This document shows, one piece after another, positions 6,908 through 15,826 of a DNA stretch of 64,000 nt; within the stretch, counting starts at the first letter, position 1; each line of letters opens with the position of its first letter. Source of the stretch: Elusimicrobiota bacterium. Lineage in GTDB: Bacteria > Elusimicrobiota > Elusimicrobia > UBA1565 > UBA9628. A model generated the notes under the pieces. That model was given only the letters and a program-made list of their open reading frames with translations. It made no database searches and had not been told where the DNA came from. Location of the stretch: positions 1-64,000 of the forward strand of contig JAGWUP010000011.1 of assembly GCA_028868375.1 (NCBI GenBank), written 5' to 3'. Both the position numbers and the translations under genes were made by a program.

Positions 6908-8776
6908 ATGGGCGAGACGAAAACCGACGTGAAGCCGGAGGCCGCTGTCGAGGAGCTGGAGGCGGTGACGATCCGATTCGCCGGGGATTCCGGCGACGGC
7001 ATCCAGTTGACGGGCATGCAGTTCACCACCGCCACCGCGCTGGCCGGCAACGATCTCTCGACCCTGCCCGACTATCCCGCGGAGATCCGCGCTCCGGCGG
7101 GCACGCTGCCCGGGGTGTCCGGCTACCAGATCCACTTTTCTTCCCGCGAGGTGCTCACGCCGGGAGACGCCCCTGACGTCCTGGTGGCGATGAACCCCGC
7201 CTCCCTGAAGGCCAACCTCAAGGACCTCAAGAAGGGCGGCATCCTTCTGGTCAACACGGATTCCTTCACGCCGCAGAACTTGACGAAGGTCCAATACGCG
7301 AAAAATCCTCTCGAGGACGGCAGCCTCTCGGAATTCCGCTTGATCCCCGTCGAGCTCAGCCGCCTGACGGGCAACGCCCTCTCCGGCCTGGCGCTGACGA
7401 AGGTTCAGGTCGAGCGTTGCAAGAATTTCTTCGCCCTGGGCATGATGTTCTGGCTCTACGACCGCCCGATGGAGTCCACGCTCAAGTGGATCGGGGAGAA
7501 GTTCAAGAAGACCCCGCTGCTGGTCGAGGCCAATACGAAGGCCTTGCACGCCGGCAACGCCTACGCCGAGACGGCGGAGATCTTCGGCAGCCATTACAAG
7601 GTGCGCAAGGCCCCGATCGTTCCCGGAGTCTATCGGAACATCACCGGCAACCAAGCCGCCGCGCTGGGCATGGTCGCCGCCTCCCAGGTCAGCGGCCTGC
7701 CTCTCTTCTACGGCACCTACCCGATCACGCCGGCTTCCGACATTTTGCACGAGCTCTCCAAGCACAAGAACTTCGGCGTGCGCACGTTCCAGGCCGAGGA
7801 CGAGATCGCCGCCGTCGGGGCCGCGATCGGGGCGTCTTTCGGCGGCGCGCTCGGGGTCACCGGCACCAGCGGGCCCGGAGTGGCGCTCAAGAGCGAGGCC
7901 ATCGGCCTGGCCGTGATGACGGAGCTGCCCCTGGTCATCGTCGACGTGCAGCGCGGCGGTCCCTCCACCGGCTTGCCGACCAAGACCGAGCAGGCCGACT
8001 TGCTGCAATGCCTCTACGGGCGCAACGGCGAATGCCCCATTCCCATCGTGGCCGCGGCGACCCCGGCCGAGTGCTTCACGATGGCCTACGAGGCCTTCCG
8101 CATCGCGATCAAGTACATGACTCCCGTCTTCTTGCTGACGGACGGATACCTGGCCAACGGCTCCGAGCCCTGGCTGGTTCCGGAGGTCTCCAAGCTTCCC
8201 CGCTTCGAGTCCAGGGCGCTGCCGCCCAAGGAGCAGTTCAAGCCGTACAGCCGGGAGGAGGGGACCTTGGCGCGGCCCTGGGCCGTTCCCGGCATCTCCG
8301 GCTACGAGCATCGCATCGGCGGGCTGGAGAAGCAGGACGTCACCGGCAACGTCAGCTACGATCCCGACAACCACGAGAGGATGGTGCGCCTGCGCCACGC
8401 CAAGGTCAACAAGATCGCGCAGGACATTCCGCCCACCGAGATCATCGGCGCCAAGAGCGGCAAGGTCCTGGTGATCGGCTGGGGCTCGACCTTCGGGGCG
8501 ATCACCGCCGCCGTCAGGCAACTGCGCCAGCACGACGAGCCGGTCGGCGCGATCCATCTGCGCTACTTAAACCCGCTGCCGCCCGATCTGGGCGACATCA
8601 TGGGTCGCTTCGAGCAGGTGCTGGTGCCGGAGATGAATATGGGCCAGTTGCTGAAGGTCCTGCGCGCGAAATACCTGGTGCCCGCGGTCGGGCTCAACAA
8701 GATCAAGGGCCAGCCGTTCAAGATCGCCGAGGTCGCGAACGGGATCGTTTCTCTCTTGAAGAACGGAAGGAACTAA
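6908..8776 (+). CDS. korA: 2-oxoacid:acceptor oxidoreductase, fused gamma-alpha subunit (KorA)
   Basis: A 622-residue alpha subunit of the 2-oxoglutarate/2-oxoacid:ferredoxin oxidoreductase family with the gamma domain fused in front. The gamma domain covers about residues 15-195 (RFAGDSGDGIQLTG near 22). The pyrimidine-binding alpha domain starts near 215 and carries GTYPITPASDI and GVTGTSGPGVALKSE. The C-terminal transketolase-like domain ends at about 615. With KorB it decarboxylates a 2-oxoacid to its acyl-CoA and reduces ferredoxin. The next genes encode succinyl-CoA synthetase and citrate synthase, which points to 2-oxoglutarate as substrate. The stop overlaps the korB start (TAATG). 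Confidence 0.93.
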   Translation: MGETKTDVKPEAAVEELEAVTIRFAGDSGDGIQLTGMQFTTATALAGNDLSTLPDYPAEIRAPAGTLPGVSGYQIHFSSREVLTPGDAPDVLVAMNPASLKANLKDLKKGGILLVNTDSFTPQNLTKVQYAKNPLEDGSLSEFRLIPVELSRLTGNALSGLALTKVQVERCKNFFALGMMFWLYDRPMESTLKWIGEKFKKTPLLVEANTKALHAGNAYAETAEIFGSHYKVRKAPIVPGVYRNITGNQAAALGMVAASQVSGLPLFYGTYPITPASDILHELSKHKNFGVRTFQAEDEIAAVGAAIGASFGGALGVTGTSGPGVALKSEAIGLAVMTELPLVIVDVQRGGPSTGLPTKTEQADLLQCLYGRNGECPIPIVAAATPAECFTMAYEAFRIAIKYMTPVFLLTDGYLANGSEPWLVPEVSKLPRFESRALPPKEQFKPYSREEGTLARPWAVPGISGYEHRIGGLEKQDVTGNVSYDPDNHERMVRLRHAKVNKIAQDIPPTEIIGAKSGKVLVIGWGSTFGAITAAVRQLRQHDEPVGAIHLRYLNPLPPDLGDIMGRFEQVLVPEMNMGQLLKVLRAKYLVPAVGLNKIKGQPFKIAEVANGIVSLLKNGRN

Positions 8777-9810
8777 TGAACGACGAAGAGTTGACGGGCC
8801 TGCCGGCTTCCGGACCGATGCTGACGCGCAAGGACTTCGTCTCCGATCAACTGGTGCGTTGGTGCCCCGGTTGCGGGGATTTCGCCATTCTGGCCACCGT
8901 GCAGAAGCTGCTGCCGAGCCTGGGCATCCCGCGGGAGAACATCGTGTTCGTCTCGGGCATCGGCTGTTCCTCGCGCTTTCCGTACTACATGAACACCTAC
9001 GGCTTCCACTCGATCCACGGCCGCGCCCCGACCTTCGCCACGGGCCTGAAGCTCAGCAACCCCAAGCTCCAGGTCTGGGTCGTCACGGGAGACGGCGACG
9101 GGCTGTCGATCGGCGGCAACCACCTCATCCACGCCTTGCGCCGCAACGTCGACCTCAAGATACTGCTGTTCAACAACAAGATCTACGGCTTGACCAAGGG
9201 GCAGGCCTCGCCGACGTCGGAATTCGGCAAGAAGACCAAGTCCACGCCCCAGGGCTCGGTCGATTTTCCGGTCAATCCCGTCTCCTTCGCCCTGGCTTCG
9301 GGGGCGACGTTCGTCGCGCGCGTGATCGACACCGACATCCCGCATTTCTCGGCCGTGCTCGAGCGCGCGGCCAAGCACAAGGGCTCTGTTTTCGTCGAGA
9401 TACTGCAGAACTGCATCGTCTTCAACGACGGGGCCTGGAGCGACGTGTCGGCGAAAGCCACCCGCGACGAGAACAACGTGGACCTGCGCCACGGCCAGCC
9501 GCTGGTCTTCGGCAAGGACCGCGACAAGGGCATTCGGCTGAAGGGCTTCACGCCCGAGATCGTCCAATTCCCGGCCGGCCAGCCGCCTAAAGACCTGCTG
9601 GTTCATGACGAGACCTCCCCGGTGCTGGCGCAGATACTCGCCCACATGGATCACCCCGAGTTGCCGCTGCCGCAGGGAATCTTCCGCGCCGTCCAAGCGC
9701 CGGCCCTGCACGAGCTCGTCGACAAGCAGGTGGAGCAGGCCCGCGCGGCCGCCCCGCCGGACCTGCAGCGGCTGCTGCGCGGCCCCGAGACCTGGACGGT
9801 GGCGGCCTAG
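8776..9810 (+). CDS. korB: 2-oxoacid:ferredoxin oxidoreductase beta subunit (KorB)
   Basis: A 344-residue beta subunit holding thiamine diphosphate and one 4Fe-4S cluster. Visible are the CPGCG motif (about 30-34), a further Cys in GIGCSSRFPYY, the TPP/Mg motif GDGDGLSIGGNH with the downstream NNKIYGLTKGQ, and a late Cys in EILQNCIVFND. Start chosen at the ATG overlapping the korA stop (TAATG); a longer frame upstream is only the shadow of korA. No delta ferredoxin subunit is encoded next to it, so soluble ferredoxin must come from elsewhere. Together with KorA this would run the 2-oxoglutarate step of an oxidative or reductive TCA cycle. Confidence 0.93.
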   Translation: MNDEELTGLPASGPMLTRKDFVSDQLVRWCPGCGDFAILATVQKLLPSLGIPRENIVFVSGIGCSSRFPYYMNTYGFHSIHGRAPTFATGLKLSNPKLQVWVVTGDGDGLSIGGNHLIHALRRNVDLKILLFNNKIYGLTKGQASPTSEFGKKTKSTPQGSVDFPVNPVSFALASGATFVARVIDTDIPHFSAVLERAAKHKGSVFVEILQNCIVFNDGAWSDVSAKATRDENNVDLRHGQPLVFGKDRDKGIRLKGFTPEIVQFPAGQPPKDLLVHDETSPVLAQILAHMDHPELPLPQGIFRAVQAPALHELVDKQVEQARAAAPPDLQRLLRGPETWTVAA

Positions 9811-9819
9811 CCGGACGCG

Positions 9820-10299
9820 ATGCGCTGCCCCGCCTGCGGTTTCGCCAACTTGGAGGGCGCCGATGAGTGCGATTCCTGCCACGCGGCCCTGACCCAGCCG
9901 GCCGCCGCGCGCGGCATCGAAAGGCGCATCCTGGAGGGGAGCGTGCGCGCCCTGCGTCCCAAGCCGGCGTTGACCATCGGCCCCGTCGCGCCCGTTTCCG
10001 AGGCCGTCGAGCGGATGCGCACGGCCAAGGTGGGCTGCCTGCTGGTCATCGAGGACGGCAAGCTGGTCGGCGTGCTCTCCGAGAGGGAGCTCCTGCACAA
10101 CTCGATCGATCCCCTGGCCTTGGCCGGCTCGGTCGGGGCGCTGATGCGCGCAGACGCGACCTGCCTGAGGGAGGAAGACTCCGTCGCCGACGCCTTCCAC
10201 GCGATGGCGGTCACCGGGCATCGCCACTTGCCGGTGGCCCGCGCGGGCGGCTACTCGGTCGTCAGCGTTCGCGACCTGCTGCACTATCTCTGCGCCTAG
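9820..10299 (+). CDS. Zinc-ribbon plus CBS-pair protein
   Basis: A 159-residue protein with an N-terminal zinc ribbon (Cys3, Cys6, Cys17, Cys20: CPAC...CDSC) followed by two CBS motifs (about 40-95 and 103-157). The ribbon suggests a protein or nucleic-acid contact and the CBS pair suggests adenine-nucleotide sensing. It sits 9 nt after korB and 24 nt before sucC, so it lies inside the 2-oxoglutarate-to-citrate gene block and may couple energy charge to that pathway; this is inference. CBS2 (ATCLREEDSVADAFHAM) is well preserved. Confidence 0.85.
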   Translation: MRCPACGFANLEGADECDSCHAALTQPAAARGIERRILEGSVRALRPKPALTIGPVAPVSEAVERMRTAKVGCLLVIEDGKLVGVLSERELLHNSIDPLALAGSVGALMRADATCLREEDSVADAFHAMAVTGHRHLPVARAGGYSVVSVRDLLHYLCA

Positions 10300-10308
10300 G
10301 CGCTTTTC

Positions 10309-10314
10309 TAGAAT
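10309..10314 (+). promoter_or_regulatory. -10-like box before sucC
   Basis: TAGAAT, 9 nt before the sucC ATG; may give a second, near-leaderless start for the sucC-sucD-citrate synthase operon. Confidence 0.4.
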
Positions 10315-10323
10315 GGGACCACG

Positions 10324-11496
10324 ATGAAACTTCTCGAGCATCAGAGCAAGGAGCTTTTCCGGGCCAAGGGGGTCGCCGTGCCGCCCTCCGGAGGAGCGAT
10401 CGAGGATTTGGGCCGGCTTGCGGCGGCGCTCAAGCGCGCCGGGCGCGGGCCTTGGGTCTTGAAGGCCCAGGTGCTGGCGGGCGGGCGCGGCAAGGCGGGG
10501 GGCGTCAAGCTGGCCAGGACTCCGCGGGAGGCCCGCGAGCTGGCGCGCCAGATTCTCGGCATGACGCTGATCAGCCCGCAGACCGGCCCCCAAGGCGTGA
10601 AGGTCGCCAGCCTTCTGGTGGAGGGGGGCGCCAAGATCGAGCGGGAGCTGTATCTCTCGATCGTCCTCGACCGCAAGGCGGCTTGCCCCGTCGTCATCGC
10701 CTCCGCGCAGGGAGGCATGGAGATCGAGACTCTGGCGCATGAGCGCCCGGAGGCGATCGTTCGCGTTCCCGTCGATCCGGATCAAGGCCTGCTCGATTAT
10801 CAGGGCCGGCGGCTAGGCTACGCCCTCGACATCCCGGCCGAGCGCATGAGGGAGTTCGTGGCGCTGGCCAAGGCCCTCTGCCGGGTCTTCCTCGACTACG
10901 ACTGCTCGCTGGTCGAGGTCAATCCCCTCGTCCTGACGCCGAAGGGGCTGCTCGCGCTCGACGGCAAGGTCATCGTCGACGACAACGCCCTCTTCCGGCA
11001 AAAGGCCCTGGCGGCCTTGCCCGACCTGGAATCCTCGCGGCTGGAGCGGGAGGCCAAGAGGCACGGCATCTCCTACATCGGGCTGGACGGGAACATCGGC
11101 TGCATGGTCAACGGGGCGGGCCTGGCGATGGGGACGATGGACACCATCGCCCTGGCCGGGGGAACGCCCGCGAATTTCCTGGACGTCGGCGGGGCGGCCG
11201 ACCAGCAGCGCGTCACCAAGGCCTTCCAGATTCTGCTCAAGGACCGCAAGGTCAAGGCCGTCCTCGTCAACATCTTCGGGGGGATCGTGCGCTGCGACAT
11301 GATCGCGGCGGGAGTCATCGCCGCCGTCCGGAAGGTCAAGCTGAAGATTCCCCTGGTCGTGCGGCTGCAAGGCACCAACGTCGACAAGGGCCGCGCCCTC
11401 CTCAAGGAGTCCGGCATCCGTCTGACGACGGCCGAGGATCTCTGGGAGGCCGCCCAGAAGGCGGTGGCGGCCGCGAAGACCGCCGCGGAGGCTTAG
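10324..11496 (+). CDS. sucC: Succinyl-CoA synthetase (ADP/GDP-forming), beta subunit
   Basis: A 390-residue ATP-grasp beta subunit. The N-terminal ATP-grasp domain shows [11 protein letters not shown] (about 54-64) and the [15 protein letters not shown] strands. The acidic metal-binding region reads [11 protein letters not shown] and [15 protein letters not shown] (about 195-225). The C-terminal CoA-ligase domain carries [11 protein letters not shown] and [13 protein letters not shown]. With SucD it interconverts succinyl-CoA and succinate with substrate-level phosphorylation. It is followed 2 nt later by sucD and then citrate synthase, completing a partial TCA operon downstream of korAB. Confidence 0.97.
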   Translation: MKLLEHQSKELFRAKGVAVPPSGGAIEDLGRLAAALKRAGRGPWVLKAQVLAGGRGKAGGVKLARTPREARELARQILGMTLISPQTGPQGVKVASLLVEGGAKIERELYLSIVLDRKAACPVVIASAQGGMEIETLAHERPEAIVRVPVDPDQGLLDYQGRRLGYALDIPAERMREFVALAKALCRVFLDYDCSLVEVNPLVLTPKGLLALDGKVIVDDNALFRQKALAALPDLESSRLEREAKRHGISYIGLDGNIGCMVNGAGLAMGTMDTIALAGGTPANFLDVGGAADQQRVTKAFQILLKDRKVKAVLVNIFGGIVRCDMIAAGVIAAVRKVKLKIPLVVRLQGTNVDKGRALLKESGIRLTTAEDLWEAAQKAVAAAKTAAEA

Positions 11497-11498
11497 GC

Positions 11499-12416
11499 AT
11501 GCCGATTCTGCTCGACAATCAATCGAAGATCGTTGTTCAGGGCTTCACCGGCTCCGCCGGGAGCTTCCATGCCCAGCAGTGCATCGCCTACGCCGAGGAG
11601 TGCGGCGCGCCGGGCGTCGTGGCCGGCGTGACGCCCGGCCGCGGGGGACAAACCCATTTGGGCCGTCCCGTCTTCAACACCGTCCAAGAGGCCGTGCGGA
11701 GCACGGGGGCCAACGTCTCCCTGCTGCTGGTGCCGGCGCCTTTCGCCGCCGACTCGATTCTCGAGGCCGTCGACGCCGGCATCTCTCTGGTGATCGCCAT
11801 CACCGAGGGCATCCCGGTCCTGGACATGGCGCGGGTCAAGCGCGCCATGGAGCGGGCCAACCAGTCCGGCAACGAGGTGCGCTTGATCGGGCCGAACTGT
11901 CCGGGGGTGATCACCCCCGGACAGTGCAAGGCGGGCATCATGCCGGCCCATATCCACAAGCCGGGGCCGGTCGGCGTCGTCTCCCGCTCCGGGACCTTGA
12001 CCTACGAGGCCGTCGACCAGCTGACCAAGCATGGGCTGGGCCAGTCCACGGTCGTCGGCATCGGGGGCGATCCGATCGCCGGCTCCTCCCATGCCGACAT
12101 CCTGGCCCTCTTCGAGCAGGACCCGGCCACGGAGGCGGTGGTGATGATCGGCGAGATCGGCGGCTCCAGCGAGGAGGACGCCGCTCGCTGGGCGCGAGAT
12201 CGCATGAGCAAGCCGGTTTTCGGCTTCATCGCCGGGCGCACGGCGCCGCCTGGGCGGCGGATGGGGCACGCCGGAGCCATCGTCGAGGGCGGTTCCGGCA
12301 CGCACGCAGGAAAAATCGCCGCGCTGCGGGATTGCGGGGTGACGGTCATCGAGAACTTAAGCGAGATCGGCCAGACCGTGGCGCGGGCCCTGCGCAAGCA
12401 CGCGGAGGTGGCGTGA
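11499..12416 (+). CDS. sucD: Succinyl-CoA synthetase, alpha subunit
   Basis: A 305-residue alpha subunit containing the CoA-binding Rossmann domain ([11 protein letters not shown] near 13, then [13 protein letters not shown]) and the phosphohistidine domain, with the active-site His in [10 protein letters not shown] (about 250) and GIGGDPIAG / [14 protein letters not shown] motifs. Length is close to the usual 290 or so residues. It forms the alpha-beta unit with SucC. The stop codon overlaps the citrate synthase ATG (TGATG), indicating translational coupling. Confidence 0.97.
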   Translation: MPILLDNQSKIVVQGFTGSAGSFHAQQCIAYAEECGAPGVVAGVTPGRGGQTHLGRPVFNTVQEAVRSTGANVSLLLVPAPFAADSILEAVDAGISLVIAITEGIPVLDMARVKRAMERANQSGNEVRLIGPNCPGVITPGQCKAGIMPAHIHKPGPVGVVSRSGTLTYEAVDQLTKHGLGQSTVVGIGGDPIAGSSHADILALFEQDPATEAVVMIGEIGGSSEEDAARWARDRMSKPVFGFIAGRTAPPGRRMGHAGAIVEGGSGTHAGKIAALRDCGVTVIENLSEIGQTVARALRKHAEVA

Positions 12417-13546
12417 TGCCGGCGATCGCGGCGGGCCTGCAGGGAGTCGTCGCCACCGAGACCAAGCTCAGCATGGTCGACGGCCAGGCGGGGCAATTGG
12501 TCATCGGCGGCTACGACGTCGGCGAGATCGCGGGGAAGGTTTCCTTCGAGGAGGCCTGCATGCTGCTGTGGCGCGGCGTCTTGCCCGGCAAGGAAGAGGT
12601 GCCCGGCATCCGCAAGGAGCTGGCGACCCTGCGCGCGCTGCGCCCGGAGACGCTCGAAATCATCAAGACGGCCCGCAACGCCCCTCCGATCGATGCATTG
12701 CGCATGGCCTGCGCGACGCTCTCTTTGGACGTCAGCAATCCCAACGACATCTCCCCGGCGGGGGATTTGGCGATGGCCAAGCGCCTGGCCGCGCGCTTTC
12801 CCACCGTCGTCGCGGCCCATGCCCGCATGCGGCAGGGTTTGGAGCCGATCGCGCCCCGGCCTGAATTGGGGCTGGCGGAGAATTTCCTGTACATGGTTTT
12901 CGGCGAGAAGCCGCACCCGTCGGCCGCCAAGGCCCTCGACACTTATTGGGTGACCGTCATCGACCACGGGATGAACGCCTCGACCTTCACCGCGCGCGTG
13001 ATCGCTTCGACGCGCTCGGACATGGTCAGCGCCGTGACCGGCGCGGTCGGGGCGCTGAAGGGGCCGCTGCACGGCGGCGCTCCCGGGCCGGTCCTCGACA
13101 TGCTCGTCGACATCAAGACCGCCGACCGCGCCGAGGCTTGGCTGCGCAAGGAGTTGGAGGAGGGGCGCCGCGTGATGGGCTTCGGCCACCGCGTCTACAA
13201 GGTGCGCGATCCGCGCGCCGAGGTGCTGTCCAGGACTGCGGAGGAGATGGCCGAGGCGGATTTGCACAACCGCAAGCTCTACGATTTGGCGCGTTCCGTC
13301 GAGAAGACCGCCCTGAAGGTCCTCGACGAGGTCAAGCCCGGGCGCAATCTGCGCACCAACGTCGAGTTCTACACGGCGCTCGTGCTCCAGTCCATAGGCC
13401 TTCTGCCGGACCAGTTCGTCGCGATGTTCGCCTGCGGGCGCGTCGGCGGCTGGTGCGCCCATGTGATGGAGCAGCACGGCCAGGACCGCCTCATCCGCCC
13501 CCAGTCCGAGTACGTCGGCCCCCGCGGCTTGCGCGTCGCCCGCTAG
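12416..13546 (+). CDS. gltA: Citrate synthase
   Basis: A 376-residue, short-type citrate synthase that condenses acetyl-CoA and oxaloacetate. The catalytic His region TVIDHGMNASTF (about 180-191), GALKGPLHGGAPG (about 208-220) and GFGHRVYK (about 257-264) are intact. The third catalytic segment reads NVEFYTA (about 315) where the textbook form is NVDFYSG, so Glu replaces the usual Asp; related short-type enzymes may tolerate this, and a 2-methylcitrate synthase role is possible. Start is the ATG overlapping the sucD stop. The next gene is convergent. Confidence 0.9.
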   Translation: MPAIAAGLQGVVATETKLSMVDGQAGQLVIGGYDVGEIAGKVSFEEACMLLWRGVLPGKEEVPGIRKELATLRALRPETLEIIKTARNAPPIDALRMACATLSLDVSNPNDISPAGDLAMAKRLAARFPTVVAAHARMRQGLEPIAPRPELGLAENFLYMVFGEKPHPSAAKALDTYWVTVIDHGMNASTFTARVIASTRSDMVSAVTGAVGALKGPLHGGAPGPVLDMLVDIKTADRAEAWLRKELEEGRRVMGFGHRVYKVRDPRAEVLSRTAEEMAEADLHNRKLYDLARSVEKTALKVLDEVKPGRNLRTNVEFYTALVLQSIGLLPDQFVAMFACGRVGGWCAHVMEQHGQDRLIRPQSEYVGPRGLRVAR

Positions 13547-13561
13547 GCCGGCGTCGGCCGG

Positions 13562-14128
13562 CTATTGACCGTCGCCGCCCGAGGCCCCGCTGGGCAGGCC
13601 TTGCAGGAGCTTGCCGACGTCCGAAGCGCCGCCTTGGGGATTGTTTTGGAGCTTTTGCAGCAGAGAGCCGATTGCCGGAGCGCCGCCGGGAGGCGGGCTT
13701 GAGACGCCGCGCAGGTGCGGCGTCACGAACGGCTTGTTATTCTTCGAGGCGGCCAGGGGCTTTGGAGAGGGACTGCGCGGCTTGGCCGGCCTTGCGGCGG
13801 TCTTAGGGGCTGCGGCGCGGGCCGGCGGCTTTCGGTCGTAATCCTGGTCGCCGCGCACGAAGGACAGGGAGTTTCCCGGTTTAGTGAGCCTTGGCGCGGA
13901 GATAGGCGGCGCGGCGATGGGGCCGGCCGGCTTGAGGGCGTCTCCGGCGGCGGCGTCTCGACGCGCGAAAATCAAGGAAGGATCGGCCGGGGGAACGGAT
14001 CGGTTGCCGCTCCACCAAAGATAGAGGACTCCCAGCAGCGGCAGCAGCAGGGAGGCGGCGGCTGCGATGATTAAATAGAGCGTGCGGCGGCCCCGGGCCA
14101 ATTCTCGTTCGTCGTCCGTCGCCGTCAT
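13562..14128 (-). CDS. Single-pass membrane protein, unknown
   Basis: A 188-residue protein with a short charged cytoplasmic N-terminus, one strong transmembrane helix (about 19-40) and a long low-complexity tail rich in Pro, Ala, Lys and Gly, presumably outside the membrane. The C-terminal 45 residues (Gly/Ser/Leu-rich with LLQKLQ and LLQGLPSG repeats) are the most ordered-looking part. No family recognised. A TACACT hexamer lies 6 nt before the ATG. The gene converges on citrate synthase. Confidence 0.7.
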   Translation of the reverse strand: MTATDDERELARGRRTLYLIIAAAASLLLPLLGVLYLWWSGNRSVPPADPSLIFARRDAAAGDALKPAGPIAAPPISAPRLTKPGNSLSFVRGDQDYDRKPPARAAAPKTAARPAKPRSPSPKPLAASKNNKPFVTPHLRGVSSPPPGGAPAIGSLLQKLQNNPQGGASDVGKLLQGLPSGASGGDGQ

Positions 14129-14134
14129 GTGCGC

Positions 14135-14140
14135 AGTGTA
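14135..14140 (-). promoter_or_regulatory. -10 box of membrane-protein gene
   Basis: TACACT on the minus strand, 6 nt before the ATG at 14128; leaderless arrangement. Confidence 0.5.
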
Positions 14141-14179
14141 ACAGGGTTTTAGAGCGGATTCAAGCAGGCCCTTATGTTA

Positions 14180-14208
14180 TTGATTTCGTAACACGGCTCC
14201 CCTACACT
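14180..14208 (+). promoter_or_regulatory. Promoter of coiled-coil protein gene
   Basis: -35 TTGATT (14180-14185), 17-nt spacer, -10 TACACT (14203-14208); the ATG is 7 nt further, so the transcript should be leaderless. Confidence 0.65.
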
Positions 14209-14215
14209 GGCCGCG

Positions 14216-15781
14216 ATGTCGGAACACGACTTGCCGCCTCGGCCGACTCCGCCGCCCGGTTCTCCGCAGCCGCCGTCCCCCGCTTCCGCGGGGAGCGGGC
14301 CGGCGGCTTGGGAGCGATCCGCGCTGGAGAGCAAGCTGTCCGAGTTGGAACGGCGACTGGCCCAGGAGCGAGAGAAGCTGCTGCTGGCCAATGCCAAGCG
14401 CGAGGCCGAGGCGGCCAACGCGGCCAAGGTGGAGCTTTCCCTCAAGGAGCTCCAGGAGAAGCTGCGGCGCGACCGACGCGATCAGGAGCAGGAGGAGCTG
14501 CGGGGCCGCCTGGAGGAGAAGCTTCAAGAGATGGAGCAGCGGCTGGCCCAGGAACGAGAGACCTGGTCCGTCGCGCTGCGCGGCCAGCTTCAATCCCGGC
14601 AGGGCCAGGACAAGGAATTGGAGTCGCATTTCGCTCTGCGCGTCCAGGAGCTTGAGCGGCGCTTGCTGGATGAGAAGGCGCAGTGGCAGAAGGAGGCGGC
14701 CTCCAACGAGGAGGAGCTTGGCCGCTTGCGCGCCCGCTGCGAGAAGCTCAACGCGCTGGAGGGGGAGCTGGCTCGGGCGGCGGCGGAGAAGAGATGGCTG
14801 GAGACGCGCGTCCAGGAGCTGCTCCAGGAGCGCGCCGAGGTCGCCGCCAAGATTCAGACGGCGCTGGAGCGGGAGAAGGAGAACTTGCAATTGCGGGGGG
14901 AGCTGCAGTTGGCGCGGCAGCAGGCGGCGGCCGCGCAAGACAAGATCGAGAGGGACTTGCAGTCCCTGCGGCTCTCCGCCAAGGAGCGCGAGGAGCGCTT
15001 GCTGGCCGACCAGCAGCGTCTGCAGGGTGAGCTCGCCTCCCTGGGCGCGCGCGCGCGCGCCGAGGCGGACGTGGAGCTGCGCCGCCTGAAATCCGAGCAT
15101 GAGGCGCAGCTGGCCAGGCACAAGGACGCCGTGGAGCGGGCGGCCGTCGATTTGCAAAGGCTGCGCGGCGCGGCCACTGCCTTGGAGCGCCAGCTCTCCG
15201 TCAGCCGGGCGAAGCTGGCCGAGTTGCAGGCGGCGCGCTCCTCTTGGGAGAAGACCCAGGAGCGGTCCAAGGCGGAGTTCATCGTCCTGCAGCGCAAGTG
15301 GGCCGAGCGGGAAAAGGAAATACGCTCCGAGGCGGCGGAGCGGTCGGCGCAATTGCTGGAGGCCGAGCGCTTGAAGCTCAAGGCCTTGGCCCAGGAGGAG
15401 ATCAATCGCCGGGTCTCGCGCCTGGCCGAGCAGCTTCAAAAGGAGCGCGATGCCGAGCTCAAGCGCGCCGAGGCGTCCTTTCGCGCCGACATAGAGCGCC
15501 AGGGCATAGAGCGCGTCCGCGCCCTGCAATCCGACTGGGACAAGGCCCGCCGCGAACTGGAGGATGAGATCGAGCGCCTGCATCGCGAGCTGCGCAAATC
15601 GGCCGGCGGCCACGAGGAGCTCGAGGACAAGGCCTTGGAGCTCGAGCGGCTTTGCTCGGCCCAGGCGGCCCAACTGCGCAACCTCCAGGAGCGCCTGGAC
15701 CTGGCGCGGGAGCTGCGCCTCTCCAGCCTGCGCGCCGAAGGCGGCGAGCGCCCCGACCCTCCTGCCCCTGCGTCGACCTGA
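14216..15781 (+). CDS. Long coiled-coil protein
   Basis: A 521-residue cytoplasmic protein with a Pro-rich N-terminus (about 1-30) followed by an almost unbroken alpha-helical coiled coil (about 35-505), very rich in Glu, Leu, Arg, Gln and Ala with heptad-like spacing, and a short Pro-rich tail. No enzymatic motif. Such proteins are usually structural or scaffolding, but no specific role can be read here. Repetitive composition explains long open frames on the opposite strand. It lies 45 nt before the cysteine desulfurase gene. Confidence 0.82.
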   Translation: MSEHDLPPRPTPPPGSPQPPSPASAGSGPAAWERSALESKLSELERRLAQEREKLLLANAKREAEAANAAKVELSLKELQEKLRRDRRDQEQEELRGRLEEKLQEMEQRLAQERETWSVALRGQLQSRQGQDKELESHFALRVQELERRLLDEKAQWQKEAASNEEELGRLRARCEKLNALEGELARAAAEKRWLETRVQELLQERAEVAAKIQTALEREKENLQLRGELQLARQQAAAAQDKIERDLQSLRLSAKEREERLLADQQRLQGELASLGARARAEADVELRRLKSEHEAQLARHKDAVERAAVDLQRLRGAATALERQLSVSRAKLAELQAARSSWEKTQERSKAEFIVLQRKWAEREKEIRSEAAERSAQLLEAERLKLKALAQEEINRRVSRLAEQLQKERDAELKRAEASFRADIERQGIERVRALQSDWDKARRELEDEIERLHRELRKSAGGHEELEDKALELERLCSAQAAQLRNLQERLDLARELRLSSLRAEGGERPDPPAPAST

Positions 15782-15802
15782 CGGCCCGCCGGACGAAAAT
15801 GA

Positions 15803-15808
15803 TAAAAT
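15803..15808 (+). promoter_or_regulatory. -10 box of cysteine desulfurase gene
   Basis: TAAAAT, 18 nt before the ATG at 15827; predicts a leader of roughly 10-12 nt. Confidence 0.45.
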
Positions 15809-15826
15809 CTGGCGGTTCGGCCGCCC

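Noticed and set aside
6845-8557. 570-codon open frame opposite korA
   Set aside because: Low-complexity complement of korA codons; korA is certain.
13547-13561. GCCGGC hairpin between citrate synthase and the convergent membrane-protein gene
   Set aside because: Very short and simply palindromic in GC-rich DNA, no U-tract.
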